A stretch of DNA of 64,000 nucleotides from Turritopsis dohrnii (taxonomy: Eukaryota > Cnidaria > Hydrozoa > Anthoathecata > Oceaniidae). The translations under genes were made by a program, and so were the position numbers. This document shows positions 53,805-63,537 of the stretch, one piece after another (the first letter of the stretch is position 1; each line of letters starts with the position of its first letter). The notes beneath the pieces were generated by a model. That model was not told the DNA's origin. It did not search any database and worked only from the letters and a program-made list of their open reading frames with translations. Location: contig BQMF02000041.1 of assembly GCA_027922465.2 (NCBI GenBank), positions 186,001 through 250,000 of the forward strand, written 5' to 3'.

Positions 53805-54770
53805 TTACACAAATGTATTGATTTCTATCAAAACTTTCAAAAAGGTAAAAAGGTAATTGAACTCCATTCCATAGAGGCTAGGATCAAAATTCTTAACTGT
53901 CTTTTTATACAAACAGCGATTGCAAATGACACATATAAAGTATGGCCCTTCTCTTATTGAGGCTTTGAATGCTGCAACTCGATCAACCAGCTGAGAGTTT
54001 TGCCTGAGAATTCGCCTTCTTTTACAACTTTTCTCTTTAGCAGATTTGGTTGCTTTGCGCTTACGACATTTTACTTTTGAACTTTCTGTAGCATTGCGCT
54101 TACGACATTTTTCTTTTGCACTTTCCATGGCATTGCGTTGACGACATCTTTCTTTGGCAGTTTCTGTGGCTTTGCGTTGACGACATTTTTCTTTTGCATT
54201 TTCTCTAGCATTACGCAAACAACATTTTTCTTTTGAACTTTCTGTGGCATTACGCAAACGACATTTTCCTTTTGCACTTTCTGTGGCATTACGCAATCGA
54301 CATTTTCCTTTTGAACTTTCTGTGGCATTACGCAAACGACATTTTTCTTTTGCACTTTCTGTGGCATTACGCAAACGACATTTTCCTTTTGAGCTTTCTG
54401 TGGCATTACGCAAACGACATTTTTCTTTTGAAATTTCAGAGGCATTGCGGAGACGGCATTTCTGTTTTTCTAATTCACTGGACTTACGCTTGCGGCAACT
54501 CTCTTTCTCAACTACACCTTTTCTTATCTTACGATAATTTAAATATAGATCAGAGGTTGAATCAACTTTAGATACAGTGAGGAAATGCATTTCAAATTGT
54601 ACATTCTTATCACTATTTTGTAAATAATTTTCGATAATGAATAACTCTAATTTAGTTCTGTTTTTAAATTTGAAAAGACTCGAAAATCCATTTGGACATG
54701 ACTTTCCATGAATGTTTCTACTATGAGAATCAAATAAAAAGTATATAGTCCTTTTTAGTCCATATGACAC
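53805..54770 (-). CDS. Helentron segment with eleven 13-residue repeats
   Basis: Starts YFLFDSHSRNIHGKSCPNGF (end of the protease-like domain). Residues about 104-246 are eleven tandem 13-mers of consensus KCRLRNATESSKE (54033-54461, 39-bp units), highly basic and Cys-containing, likely helical. Ends FKASIREGPYFICVICNRCL Y, a conserved Cys-pair preceding the DUF6570-like part. Opposite-strand open frames over the repeat are artefacts of its periodicity. Confidence 0.75.
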   Translation of the reverse strand: MSYGLKRTIYFLFDSHSRNIHGKSCPNGFSSLFKFKNRTKLELFIIENYLQNSDKNVQFEMHFLTVSKVDSTSDLYLNYRKIRKGVVEKESCRKRKSSELEKQKCRLRNASEISKEKCRLRNATESSKGKCRLRNATESAKEKCRLRNATESSKGKCRLRNATESAKGKCRLRNATESSKEKCCLRNARENAKEKCRQRKATETAKERCRQRNAMESAKEKCRKRNATESSKVKCRKRKATKSAKEKSCKRRRILRQNSQLVDRVAAFKASIREGPYFICVICNRCLYKKTVKNFDPSLYGMEFNYLFTFLKVLIEINTFV

Positions 54771-55140
54771 TAAAACAAATTCCTTTCATAAGAATCAGCA
54801 ATCCATCAAAATTTGACGTTATGTTTTGATCAAAAAGTACACCAGTTCGACTGGTACCACTTACAAAGCCAACTTTTTCTTCTGCATAACAAATGTCAAT
54901 TGTAGAATGGAGTAACGACAAAGTTTTAGGGAGCTCAGCTATCATTAAATATCCATCCTTTTGAAGAGATTTATAAATTTCATCTCCATTTTCAACGATA
55001 AAATCCAAATCATAGGCAGTCCAATGTCCTGGACTTTTCACTAGAGTAAACACTATGGACAATTAAAGAACAACACGTGCATTGTTTTCCAGCAGATTCA
55101 CCAAACATTTCATGCCCCTGATGAAAAGACCCCTGTATTA
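54730..55140 (-). pseudogene. Cysteine-protease/ubiquitin-protease-like N-terminus of Helentron
   Basis: From about 55115: GHEMFGESAGKQCTCCSL (candidate nucleophile Cys), frameshift, SIVFTLVKSPGHWTAYDLD and DGYLMIAELPKTLSLLHSTI, GICFSVIWTKKDYILF, frameshift into FDSHSRNIHGKSCPNG (Asp-x-His). The Cys and D-x-H arrangement resembles tegument/USP-like or OTU-like proteases reported in large Helitrons; the fold assignment is inference. Two frameshifts. Confidence 0.6.
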
Positions 55141-55440
55141 TGGTATTGCCAGACATATTCAAACTGAAAGAATGTCAATAAAATAAAAAATATTTTTGAT
55201 GATATTGTAAACCAATAATATTGGTGATGTTTAGTATTTTTCAGTGTGGCTCGTCGGCCAAGCAGTACGTCGACTGCCACCGCAAACCCTATCAGTGACA
55301 CGTGGGTATGATAGAGAATCGGTACCTGAAAAGGAAACGGCAAGAAATTGATTAAATACACTTGTTAACGACAGGGTGATACCTGAATTAAATTGTTTTC
55401 TTTCGTTATTTTTTGAAACAACCACAGACGACCTCATGAA

Positions 55441-55695
55441 GAAACCAAAGCTTCGTTTTACATCCGGGTCTTCTCAAAGCATATTACTTTATTAAATGAA
55501 AATACAGACCAGTTCACATAATATTTTTACTGAATGATAATTATGATTTCATCCAATTTGGTATCACTTAGCTATATCATCTTTAATAATATTACTCTTA
55601 AAGGGGCTTTAAGAAAATTATTTACAATATTAAAGTACTTTTTGATAGTTTGATTTGGTCAGTAAAATAAATCTTTTGATAAAAAGGTCTTAGCC
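55441..55695. other. Unassigned interval
   Basis: AT-rich; could contain the Helentron 5-prime end, which was not located. Confidence 0.3.
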
Positions 55696-55830
55696 TTGAC
55701 TTAGATAAATCATAAAGCGTAGGCTAAAAACTGCCGTTTCGGCGCGCCGGAGTAGCAGTAGTAGGAGTAGCAGGAGTAGTAGGAGTCCAAGGGTGTTTTA
55801 ATACGGTATTCGCTTACGCTGCTACCGTAA
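55696..55830 (-). mobile_element. Dispersed family A, copy 4 (truncated terminal 135 bp)
   Basis: GTAGGCTAAAAACTGCCGTT, then an interrupted AGT/AGG trinucleotide tract, AAGGGTGTTTTAATACGGTA and terminal GCTGCTACCGT at 55819-55829. The body of the element is absent. Confidence 0.75.
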
Positions 55831-55925
55831 AAAATTCAAAAGTTTGATTCTGATCTGTTTAGAGTACAAAAACATGGTAAATGGACGAAAAATGATGAGG
55901 TACAATGACTGAAAGATTAAATGTG

Positions 55926-56696
55926 TACCGTGGCTGAAAAGGACATCGAAAAAACTCATTACGTAACAGGCGGCATAACTCGCGGCATAACAGGCGGCCG
56001 CCTGTTATAACTCGCGGCCGCCAGTTGTAAAGCGCGGCCCTTAGTTGTAACTGGCGGCCCCTTGTTTCAGCACCAGTTAGGTAATTCTGGTCTGCAAAAT
56101 TATCTTTATTTTGACTTTGAGTGCCCTCGCTGTTGTTGTTGAAGGTCTTGATTTTATTACATTTACAAATTGCTTTAATTATGATGACATATGTTTCCAA
56201 AGCTTTGGATCCAGAAATATATCTGCCAAATCACAGCTGCACACGTACTGCTAAAATTGTTTAAACCAATTTTGAATTCTGTGGACCAGAAATTTCTTTA
56301 CAAAAATATTATTTCTCTCATTATAACAGGCACTATAGACGGGCACTCAAAATGAAAATAATTCTCCAGACCAGAATTACCTAACTGGTGCTGAAAAAAC
56401 TCATTACGTAACAGGCGACATAACTCGCGGCAAAACAGGCGGCCGCCAGTTATAACTAGGGACGACCGCGCTTAACAACAGGCGGCCGCGAGTTATAACA
56501 GGCGTCCGCGTGTTATTATAGACGGCCAATCAAAATGAAGATAATTGTGCAGACCAGAATTACCTAACTGGTGCTGAAACAAGGGGCCGCCAGTTATAAC
56601 TAGGGGCCGCGCTTTACAACTGGCGGCCGCCTGTTTTGCCGCGAGTTATGCCGCCTGTTACGTAATGAGTTTTTTCGATGTCCTTTTCAGCCACGG
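55926..56696. mobile_element. Fold-back element of alternating GCGGCCGC and GTTATAAC palindromes
   Basis: Long inverted ends (left from CCGTGGCTGAAAAGGACATC, right to its complement at 56696) of about 170 bp; an 8-bp direct repeat TAAATGTG flanks it (55918-55925, 56697-56704). Five GCGGCCGC and four GTTATAAC words alternate as GGCGGCCGCCAGTTATAACT-type units, with a third internal copy at about 56326-56520. No ORF of its own is credible. Confidence 0.85.
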
Positions 56697-56880
56697 TAAA
56701 TGTGGAAATTGGTGACGTCATCGTCCTGATCTTTCATGGCTCAACTTCTGACCTGTTGATTTTCAGACCCATGTTAGTTATTTTGTTTTGCTTCTTTTAT
56801 TAATATCTATCGATTGAAAAAAAAAAAAATCAAAAATCTGAGCATTTTCGTTTTCGTCTGACCTAAAAATGCTGATATCA

Positions 56881-56968
56881 TCATTTCTCGAAAACGAGGC
56901 TGTTGGAAATACGGCCGAATTCAAATTTTTGAATAGTTGAAAAGACCAACTTCCATCAATAATATGGC
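56881..56968 (-). repeat. Short dispersed repeat, partner of 44408-44500
   Basis: Complement strand reads ATTGATGGAAGTTGGTC and CAGCCTCGTTTTCGAGA in the same order as the other copy. Confidence 0.55.
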
Positions 56969-57216
56969 ATTCTACGTTACATTAATTTTTAAAATACAAG
57001 CAGGCGTGGTTTAGACGGTAGCCTCAAAACTCCAAAATCTTCAAATCATGTTTTACGGGACAATAACGGACAATCAGATTTTGACTATTTGTGGCGATTT
57101 ATAGTTCACAAAAAAGAGAAATTTCGATCTAATCTGGGCTAAAGAACGTCAATTTTGTCAAATTTGAAATTTCCACTCAACTTATTATTGAGTTCGCATT
57201 TCCGGTTTGTTTCTCA

Positions 57217-57797
57217 AATTTGTTCAAGAAAGTAAATTTTATGTTTAAAAATAAACTTGAATTAACCCCAATGATTTTTCATAGACAATTTTCTATCATT
57301 AACAATAAATATAATACTAGATACTCGGAAAACAACTTTAAAATCCCTCAAAAACGCTTAAAAATAAGCACTTTCTCCATTCTATATCGTGGTCCTACCT
57401 AATGGAACAATATTTTGCGAAATGTAGAAAAGAACTCTCGGTCTCTCAATCAATTCAAAAGATCTGTAAAATCAAAGTTACTTAATAATGACATTGATGT
57501 TTCCCAATTTTTTTAGGCAGTCCCTTTTCATATTCATATTTGTTTTGTTGATTTTTTCGTTTGTTTCGTTACTTAGTCCGGACGCTTGCTTGTAAATATT
57601 TTTACTTAGACATGTAATATTGTAGTATTATTCGTAGGTATATTGAAAGTAAACTAGTTATTTTGTATATATCTGACTACACGGGGCTTGTTGAAAAGGC
57701 ACTTCAGCCTTCTGCTTGCTCCAGCCATTATCTACGGTCATAGATTGTAAGATTTTTTATCCATTGGCGAAATAAAAAATAAATAAATAAATAAACT
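57217..57797 (+). mobile_element. 5-prime truncated LINE, ORF2 C-terminus and tail
   Basis: ORF2 end: MIFHRQFSIINNKYNTRYSE, FKIPQKRLKISTFSILYRGP T, a stop, WNNILRNVEKNSRSLNQFKR SVKSKLL. The I-x-Y-R-G-P-x-x-W-N-N signature is the typical C-terminal end of CR1/jockey-type ORF2. A 3-prime UTR with ACTTCAGCCTTCTGCTTGC follows, then an AATAAATAAATAAATAAA tail. Confidence 0.8.
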
Positions 57798-58099
57798 AGT
57801 TTGGACCAAAAATCTCGAATAAACATGCGCGCATACTTTGGATCCCCCCATTTTTAATTTAATGCTATATTTTACTTCAATACTTGATTCATATTTTGCA
57901 GTCTAGTTTCCGCGAGTACTTGAAACACAAAATTTGATGAAAACTTTTTAAAATTAATTTGGATTGACTCATATAATAGGCATGCGAAAGTGCACACAAT
58001 CTATTTGAATTAGGGAACATCGTTTAAAAAAATATGAATTGAATACATTTTCCTTTTCTCTGTAGTGATGTCACCATTGTGAGGAATTCGAAAAATGGT

Positions 58100-58176
58100 C
58101 TTAAGGGGGTTTGCCTGAAAACACCTGGTTAAAACAAAAATTGTTCAAAAATCTTTACGTGTAAACCCCCTTTATT
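58100..58176. repeat. Short fold-back, relative of 60771-60988
   Basis: AAGGGGGTTTGCCTG and CGTGTAAACCCCCTTT are inverted with a short interior containing TTCAAAAATCTTTACG, a word also found in the 60771-60988 element. Confidence 0.65.
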
Positions 58177-59911
58177 CCATTCGAGAGGCAATGAACTATT
58201 GACAAGTTATTGCCCCCGCAGCGAGCGTAAGCGAGCGAGGAGGCATAGTAGTTTCACGAGATAGGCAAATGTCAGTTTCCGATTTTGTTCATCATCATCA
58301 TCTTCATCCTCCAACTTTCGTGTTGACGTTACACGGTGGAATACAATTATTAGCTGACTTTGCTTTTTTTCCGTTTCAAAGCATGGTACTGTAAGTGGGA
58401 GAGACAGAATGTTTTTTCGTATCTCTTTCCTAATTTATTATTGTATTATACTATGTTATTTAGGAAGATCGTATGCTAAAATTGCTTAGACATTTTTCGT
58501 GTTACTTTTGTGTTGTTTTAGTGAAGTGAACGACAAGGATTTTGAAGCACAGCTTGAAATCTGAAATTTTGCCAACCATACATTTTATTTTTGTATATAT
58601 ATGTTTTAGCTCTAAATATTTCATTCAATAAACTTTGTTCAACGCACTAATTTTTGGCAAAGATTTTAATTGGATTTCTGTGTATGCAAGAAAGCTATAT
58701 TACAAATTGTCTTTCTTCGTGTTTTTCTATTTTAACTGTCCACTTCGCGCCAAACCTAATCATACTAGTGTGTGATCATGATCAGTAAAAGCTTTTTACA
58801 TTTTCTTGTTGTTTTTTTTATAAACATTGGTTGCTTTTTGTTTTGAATCAAAGTTTAAAACGCAGATTTCTAATGGGTTTTTTGCTTTGATTTTTTTTTT
58901 AAAAAGTTTGTTTTTTTTCTTTTGGCTCTTACAGAATTTCTTTAACAAATCTTGTTTTGATTATAAAATACGTATCCATGGTTTCAGTTCACACATTTCT
59001 TTTGTTTGTAGCAAATACTTTCTGATATTACTTGTTAAGCCTTTATTACACTTTTTGAAAGGTATATTAGCATCAATAAAAAAAAAGTTATCCTAAAGAA
59101 AGTTTAACTCAATTACAACGTAAGTGAAAAACCGTGAAGACCATCCGTCAAGGAGTTTTCAAATCTGATCTCCCATTTCGAAATGATCATGCTCGCAATT
59201 CTTCTTGTTTTTATTGTGTTTAGTTTATACAATGTTAACAAAAGTTTAAATGTATATATTTGTTTCTGTGTAAAGACTTGCAAAAACATTCATCTGAATT
59301 TTTTTGAGTTTTCGGACAAAAATTTGTTTTTGTTTCCGTTGTATAGCTTGCAATGTATAGCTTGCTGTGTGTACACATTGGAATGCTTGAGCGCGGGGGC
59401 ATTTTTTAGCTAAAGCTACATGCTAGTTTAAAAAAAAATAGTAAGTTTTTTGTTTTAACTTCGGCATTATGCTTCAGACATTTCTTATAAACCTTCTCAT
59501 GAAGAAAATTCATGATTTCAACTGTCATCATGAAGTTGCATCTTAATCTCTATAACAACAATGCTATTAATAGCAACGAAACTACAATAAATTTTTGGAA
59601 TTCCTTCAGTAAGAAATTTAACCTTTATTTTATATCAGGCAAAGAAAATTTGCTGTGTAAGTCATTACATGGCTAATAGAAGTGATTAGCTTCGTTAGTA
59701 TCAAGTCATCGTGAAGACCTTCAAAACTTTGAAAAATTTGTTATATATAAGTTTTGAAGAGTTCTTAGGAATACAGGAGCATACGACTCCTTTGTGCAGT
59801 CATCATTCATCAACAGATTGTTCATGTTCGACTACCAAAATACAATAGGTTAGAGACCTTTCAATCCTCAAATTTTCCTCCGCGGTCCCTGATATTTCAT
59901 ATATAATATAT
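58177..59911. other. Unassigned interval
   Basis: A GC-rich word GCAGCGAGCGTAAGCGAGCG at 58217-58236 resembles sequence in the 16667 element. Open frames of 76-89 codons are hydrophobic by AT composition and carry no motif. Confidence 0.35.
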
Positions 59912-60555
59912 AAAGCGAATACCGTATTAAAGCACCAGTGGATTCCTCCTCCTCCTCCTCCTACTAGTACTACTCCTACTCCGATCGAAATGGCAATTAG
60001 TCTGCAATTTAGAGTCTGCGAGACCCACTCAAAACTTAATATACATTCTAATGAACGAACGCAGCCTCTTTTGAATTTTCGAAGGTTTTACATCACATAT
60101 ATTTAAAATACGTTTTCTTTGATATTTTGTCACTTAATTGATGAAGGAATGGATATTAATCAAATAGGTCTCCATAAAACTATGATTTTTAGTTACTTAT
60201 GCATATGGTACTGAATGTACTTTGGTACTTTGAAAATGTTTTTCGTGTCAGTAAAGTTCAGACCTTCTTACGTTGGTTTACGACATTACCTTCTATGTTT
60301 GTTAGCTATCTACATTTTGTACAGTTACGTAAGCTCTCATAAAAAAAGTAACTCATGTGTAATTCTTTTGTCTTTTAATTTAATAAATTAATTTGCTGGT
60401 GTTTTATGATCAGACTCCATTTACACCAACTAGTAATTTTAAACATAATTATCGTTCATGCCCATTTTCCATCAGAAACTTTTAAAGAACTTTTTAGGAC
60501 TTTAAGTAAAATTTCGAAAGCATTTTTCTGGCAAGTACTTTTGCTGTTACCGTTT
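59912..60555 (+). mobile_element. Dispersed family A element, copy 5
   Basis: Begins within the left end (AAAGCGAATACCGTATTAAA), carries a CTC/TAC trinucleotide tract (59945-59980), GAACGAACGCAGCC and the conserved body, and ends TTGCTGTTACCGTTT at 60541-60555. About 644 bp, uninterrupted, a useful guide to the family layout. Confidence 0.78.
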
Positions 60556-60770
60556 GTTATGAAACAAGTTGCAACTCAATGTTTTACAGAAACCGTCTCA
60601 GTGCGCCATATAAACAAGAAACAAGTTTTTCGCTCCTGGAATGAATATTTTGCCCATTTTTCTCATATCAGCCGACAAGGGATAAAAAAATTGGCTTTTT
60701 TTTTAATTCTCGCTTTAAATGAGGATGCTTAAATGTGGTTATCGATCTGTATCGGAGAAATAGAAAAGTT

Positions 60771-60988
60771 GATTCCTTTATACGTAAAGATTCTTGAAAA
60801 ATTTTAATGTTTTAATGCTTTGAATTTAAACTGTACCATGAAAAAGTCAAGTTTTAAGCGTCTCAACTCATTAATTATTCATGAATCGCGTTGACTTTTC
60901 GATGTACAATTTAAATTTAAAGCCTTAAAACACCAGCTTAAAAGAAGAATTTTTCAAGAATCTTTACCTGTAAACCTCCATTTACGAA
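60771..60988. mobile_element. Fold-back MITE (about 218 bp)
   Basis: Almost the whole element is an imperfect inverted repeat: CGTAAAGATTCTTGAAAAAT (60781) against ATTTTTCAAGAATCTTTACC (60951), and ATGAAAAAGTCAA against TTGACTTTTCGAT, with a short centre TCATTAATTATTCATGA. Confidence 0.75.
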
Positions 60989-61634
60989 TGATTTGTGTGT
61001 CTATGATGGATCTTTTGTAATGTTAACGCCCGCCACGCCCAATGTTTGTTTTCGATGGTGGAGATTAACCAAACTGTCATGTCTGTAAATTTAAAATTTT
61101 CCAAAATGGCTGATGCTCCTGACCTTTTAACTTGATTTGAATCTCAAGACGAGGAGATAGTTATACAGCAGTTCACGGAGTATAGGAAATGTAATAGTTC
61201 GCTTTTAATTTTCAACCAGTTACTGTTTTAGGTCACGCAGATCTCTCCGTATAAATATCTGAGGTTTCAGCTGGATTGTATGTTCACACTCGTCGTAGTA
61301 ATAATGTTGTTTGGTGGTTGGCATCCATTTTGGTCATAGAATGTCAGTTGCTTGGTCTATTGGGCATTAGAAAATAAATGACGAAAGTAAAAGGGAGTGA
61401 AATAGTAAAAACCAACCACCAGATGACAGTTTTGTGAAACAGTTAAATCCCAGCCACACACCACCAGCCCAGCGATTTCAGAATGAGTGGGTTGGATGAT
61501 TGATGCATATTTGGTGGCTTTAAATGTATTAGATATTGAAGTTAATACAGGTAAACCAAGAAGAAGAAAATTTAATAACCAGTGGGGCAATGCAAATTTT
61601 TTTTCCCAGGGAAGTTTATTTTTAAATGAGTAGC
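60989..61634. other. Unassigned interval
   Basis: No gene, RNA or element end recognised; one 77-codon minus-strand frame has no motif. Confidence 0.35.
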
Positions 61635-61761
61635 TAAGGGGTCAGTCACAAACCGATTTTAAGTTCAAATAACGTCATATGACGTTGCGAATACTATCCT
61701 ACCCACCCACCACTCATAAAGTCATATGTCAGAAATGGCCAAAAATCGATGTAATTGAGTA

Positions 61762-62457
61762 CCGTCTTCTTGTCTAATTACGGACAGCCTTTGTAATTAC
61801 GGACATCAAAATGTAAACAAACATTCTTGTCACGAAAATAGACATGCGTTCTTGCCAAGTTCACCACGTATAACTGAATAAAATGTTTTATGAAACAGAG
61901 CAATCCAATAGAGAGCAATTAGCACTAACACTTGAAGAATAATATAGACCGTGAAAATCATAATGGCCTATATTTCAATACTCAGTAAAAAGTGTCCTCC
62001 CCCACTGTTATTGACGTACAAAAACTTTATTTATTTGACGTGTTTTATGATAATTAACTTTCTAAAAGCATGATCTAAAAACATTTTCATTCCTCAATTT
62101 ATTTTTAAACATAAATTTTCGACCTGTCGATATTTCATGACGGAGGTGGCCATTATTATTTTTTATCCGTAAATATGGCTACCATAGTACACACGGAGCT
62201 CATAAAAATACGCATGATTCTCAAGAGGGCGCAGTCTATTTTAAATCTTTAAAGTTTAGAAAAATAAATTCTAAATGGCATATTAGTAATTTTCTCTAGC
62301 GTTCAAATAAATTTAATTATCTCTCTCTGAAGTTTGTTTTATTACAGTTTGGTTGACAGCGCAGGATGTGCCGTGTTTTTAATTTAAAGACGGTTGGAAT
62401 TATGTTTTGATCATGTCCGTAATTACCAAGGCTGTCCGTAATTAGACACGAAGACGG
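61762..62457. mobile_element. TA-flanked MITE with about 45-bp inverted ends, nested
   Basis: Left CCGTCTTCTTGTCTAATTAC, then GGACAGCCTTTGTAATTACG; right end is its complement with few mismatches. TA at 61760-61761 and 62458-62459. Non-coding, Tc1/mariner-like by target (inference). Confidence 0.82.
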
Positions 62458-62796
62458 TATTTCTGTAAAAACACTAATTTAGTTAAAAAAACATCATACA
62501 TATACCATCTCCCAACAACAACATGGACTCAGAACTAGCCGTACCATAAAACTGGAAAATAACCCGAATTACCACAATCAGGAAATCTTGCAAGAAAAAG
62601 AACCACGGCAGCGGAGAGTGTTCTCGTAAAAAAATAGCCCCTTCTTCCTAAACCCAGCCATGATGAAGTTTTTCGTTAGAAGCTACTCCATTACTGCATA
62701 TTTATATTCGATTTTACAAAACAAAAGGTATTTTGCACAAAAGTAAAACTGATACAGTTGAGAGTTGGATTGACAACGCACAAAGCCAATCACAAT

Positions 62797-63060
62797 ATGG
62801 AACCGAAACAAAAGACTCTATTCGGAGGATTTGCGGTGAATGATGACCGATATTACAAACATAAGCCAGAATCTACCTTTAAAAAGTTCATCAAGGCGTA
62901 TTACTTTTTCAACAAAGGAGGTAAATCTAAAAACGCCTTTTATAAAGAAGCCATGCGGGAATGGAGCAGAATTAAAAATGATGAAAATGCAGTTTTTTTG
63001 TTTACTAGTCTATCGGGATCTAGTACATGGCTTTTTTTCATGACTCACAAGGCTTTGTGA
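62797..63060 (+). CDS. Small ORF carried by Harbinger-like element
   Basis: 87 codons from MEPKQKTLFGGFAVNDDRYY through ESTFKKFIKAYYFFNKGG and FYKEAMREWSRIKNDENAV. Lys/aromatic-rich, with a helical W-x-x-I-K pattern loosely like HMG-box or small DNA-binding domains; no family recognised. It sits where an accessory DNA-binding ORF or captured exon could lie. Confidence 0.45.
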   Translation: MEPKQKTLFGGFAVNDDRYYKHKPESTFKKFIKAYYFFNKGGKSKNAFYKEAMREWSRIKNDENAVFLFTSLSGSSTWLFFMTHKAL

Positions 63061-63313
63061 TTATTCGCGTGTTGTGTACCAAATTTGAATGTTCGAAGTA
63101 GAAGTTTTATTTGTTATTTTTTGTTTCTAGGAGACATTGGATCTTTCTAAAATGAAAAGAAAGTAAAGCATCTTTATGTTTAAATCATTCAAATCACTTT
63201 CAAAATCGATGTTTCTCTTATGGATTTTTTAACGTCACTTGAATTAACCCACCCACCCACTTACGTCATATGACGTTATCTAAACCTAAAATCGATTTGT
63301 GACTGACCCCTAA

Positions 63314-63537
63314 AACACCTTCTGGTTCATTATACGAATAGAAAATGCTGAATGTCCTCATGAAAAGCAGACAAAGTTGAAAATTTTTTTTTAAATGTTT
63401 TTTAAGCCAGGAAATTTGAAGAAATCTTAATGGGGATTAGAGCAGGGAAGATGCATATTATCCTTCACAAGGGTGCCATTGTTAAAATAAAGCAGTCAAA
63501 TCTTCTTTATAATTCTTCAATTTCCTTATAGAAACTA
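63314..63537. other. Spacer between Harbinger-like and hAT-like elements
   Basis: Nothing recognised. Confidence 0.4.

Larger units (their letters stand above)
48477..55440 (-). mobile_element. Helentron (Helitron2-type) element, nearly complete
   Basis: Minus-strand coding region from about 55140 to 48847: cysteine-protease-like N-terminus, repeat region, DUF6570-like and Helitron N-terminal regions, HUH Rep, PIF1 helicase and EEP endonuclease. Non-coding 3-prime side has nested inverted repeats (48477-48824). Exact termini are not fixed; upstream of 55140 no end motif could be proven. Confidence 0.85.
61638..63310. mobile_element. PIF/Harbinger-like element with TAA target duplication
   Basis: Termini GGGGTCAGTCACAAACCGAT (61638) and AATCGATTTGTGACTGACCCC (to 63310), flanked by TAA at 61635-61637 and 63311-63313, the TWA target of PIF/Harbinger. 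Subterminal AACGTCATATGACGTT palindrome and CCCACCCACC near both ends. Contains a nested TA element and a small ORF; no DDE transposase is seen. Confidence 0.8.

Noticed and set aside
54033..54461. CRISPR-like array
   Set aside because: Units are contiguous coding repeats without unique spacers, in a eukaryotic transposon.
54071..54571. Long open frames on both strands over the 39-bp repeats
   Set aside because: A 39-bp period (multiple of three) keeps all frames open; only the minus-strand frame with flanking Helentron domains is meaningful.
58827..59413. Phe-rich frames of 76-89 codons
   Set aside because: Phe/Ile/Leu bias is expected from T-rich DNA; no membrane-protein family recognised.
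61357..61590. 77-codon minus-strand frame
   Set aside because: No motif and no conserved neighbour; probably chance.
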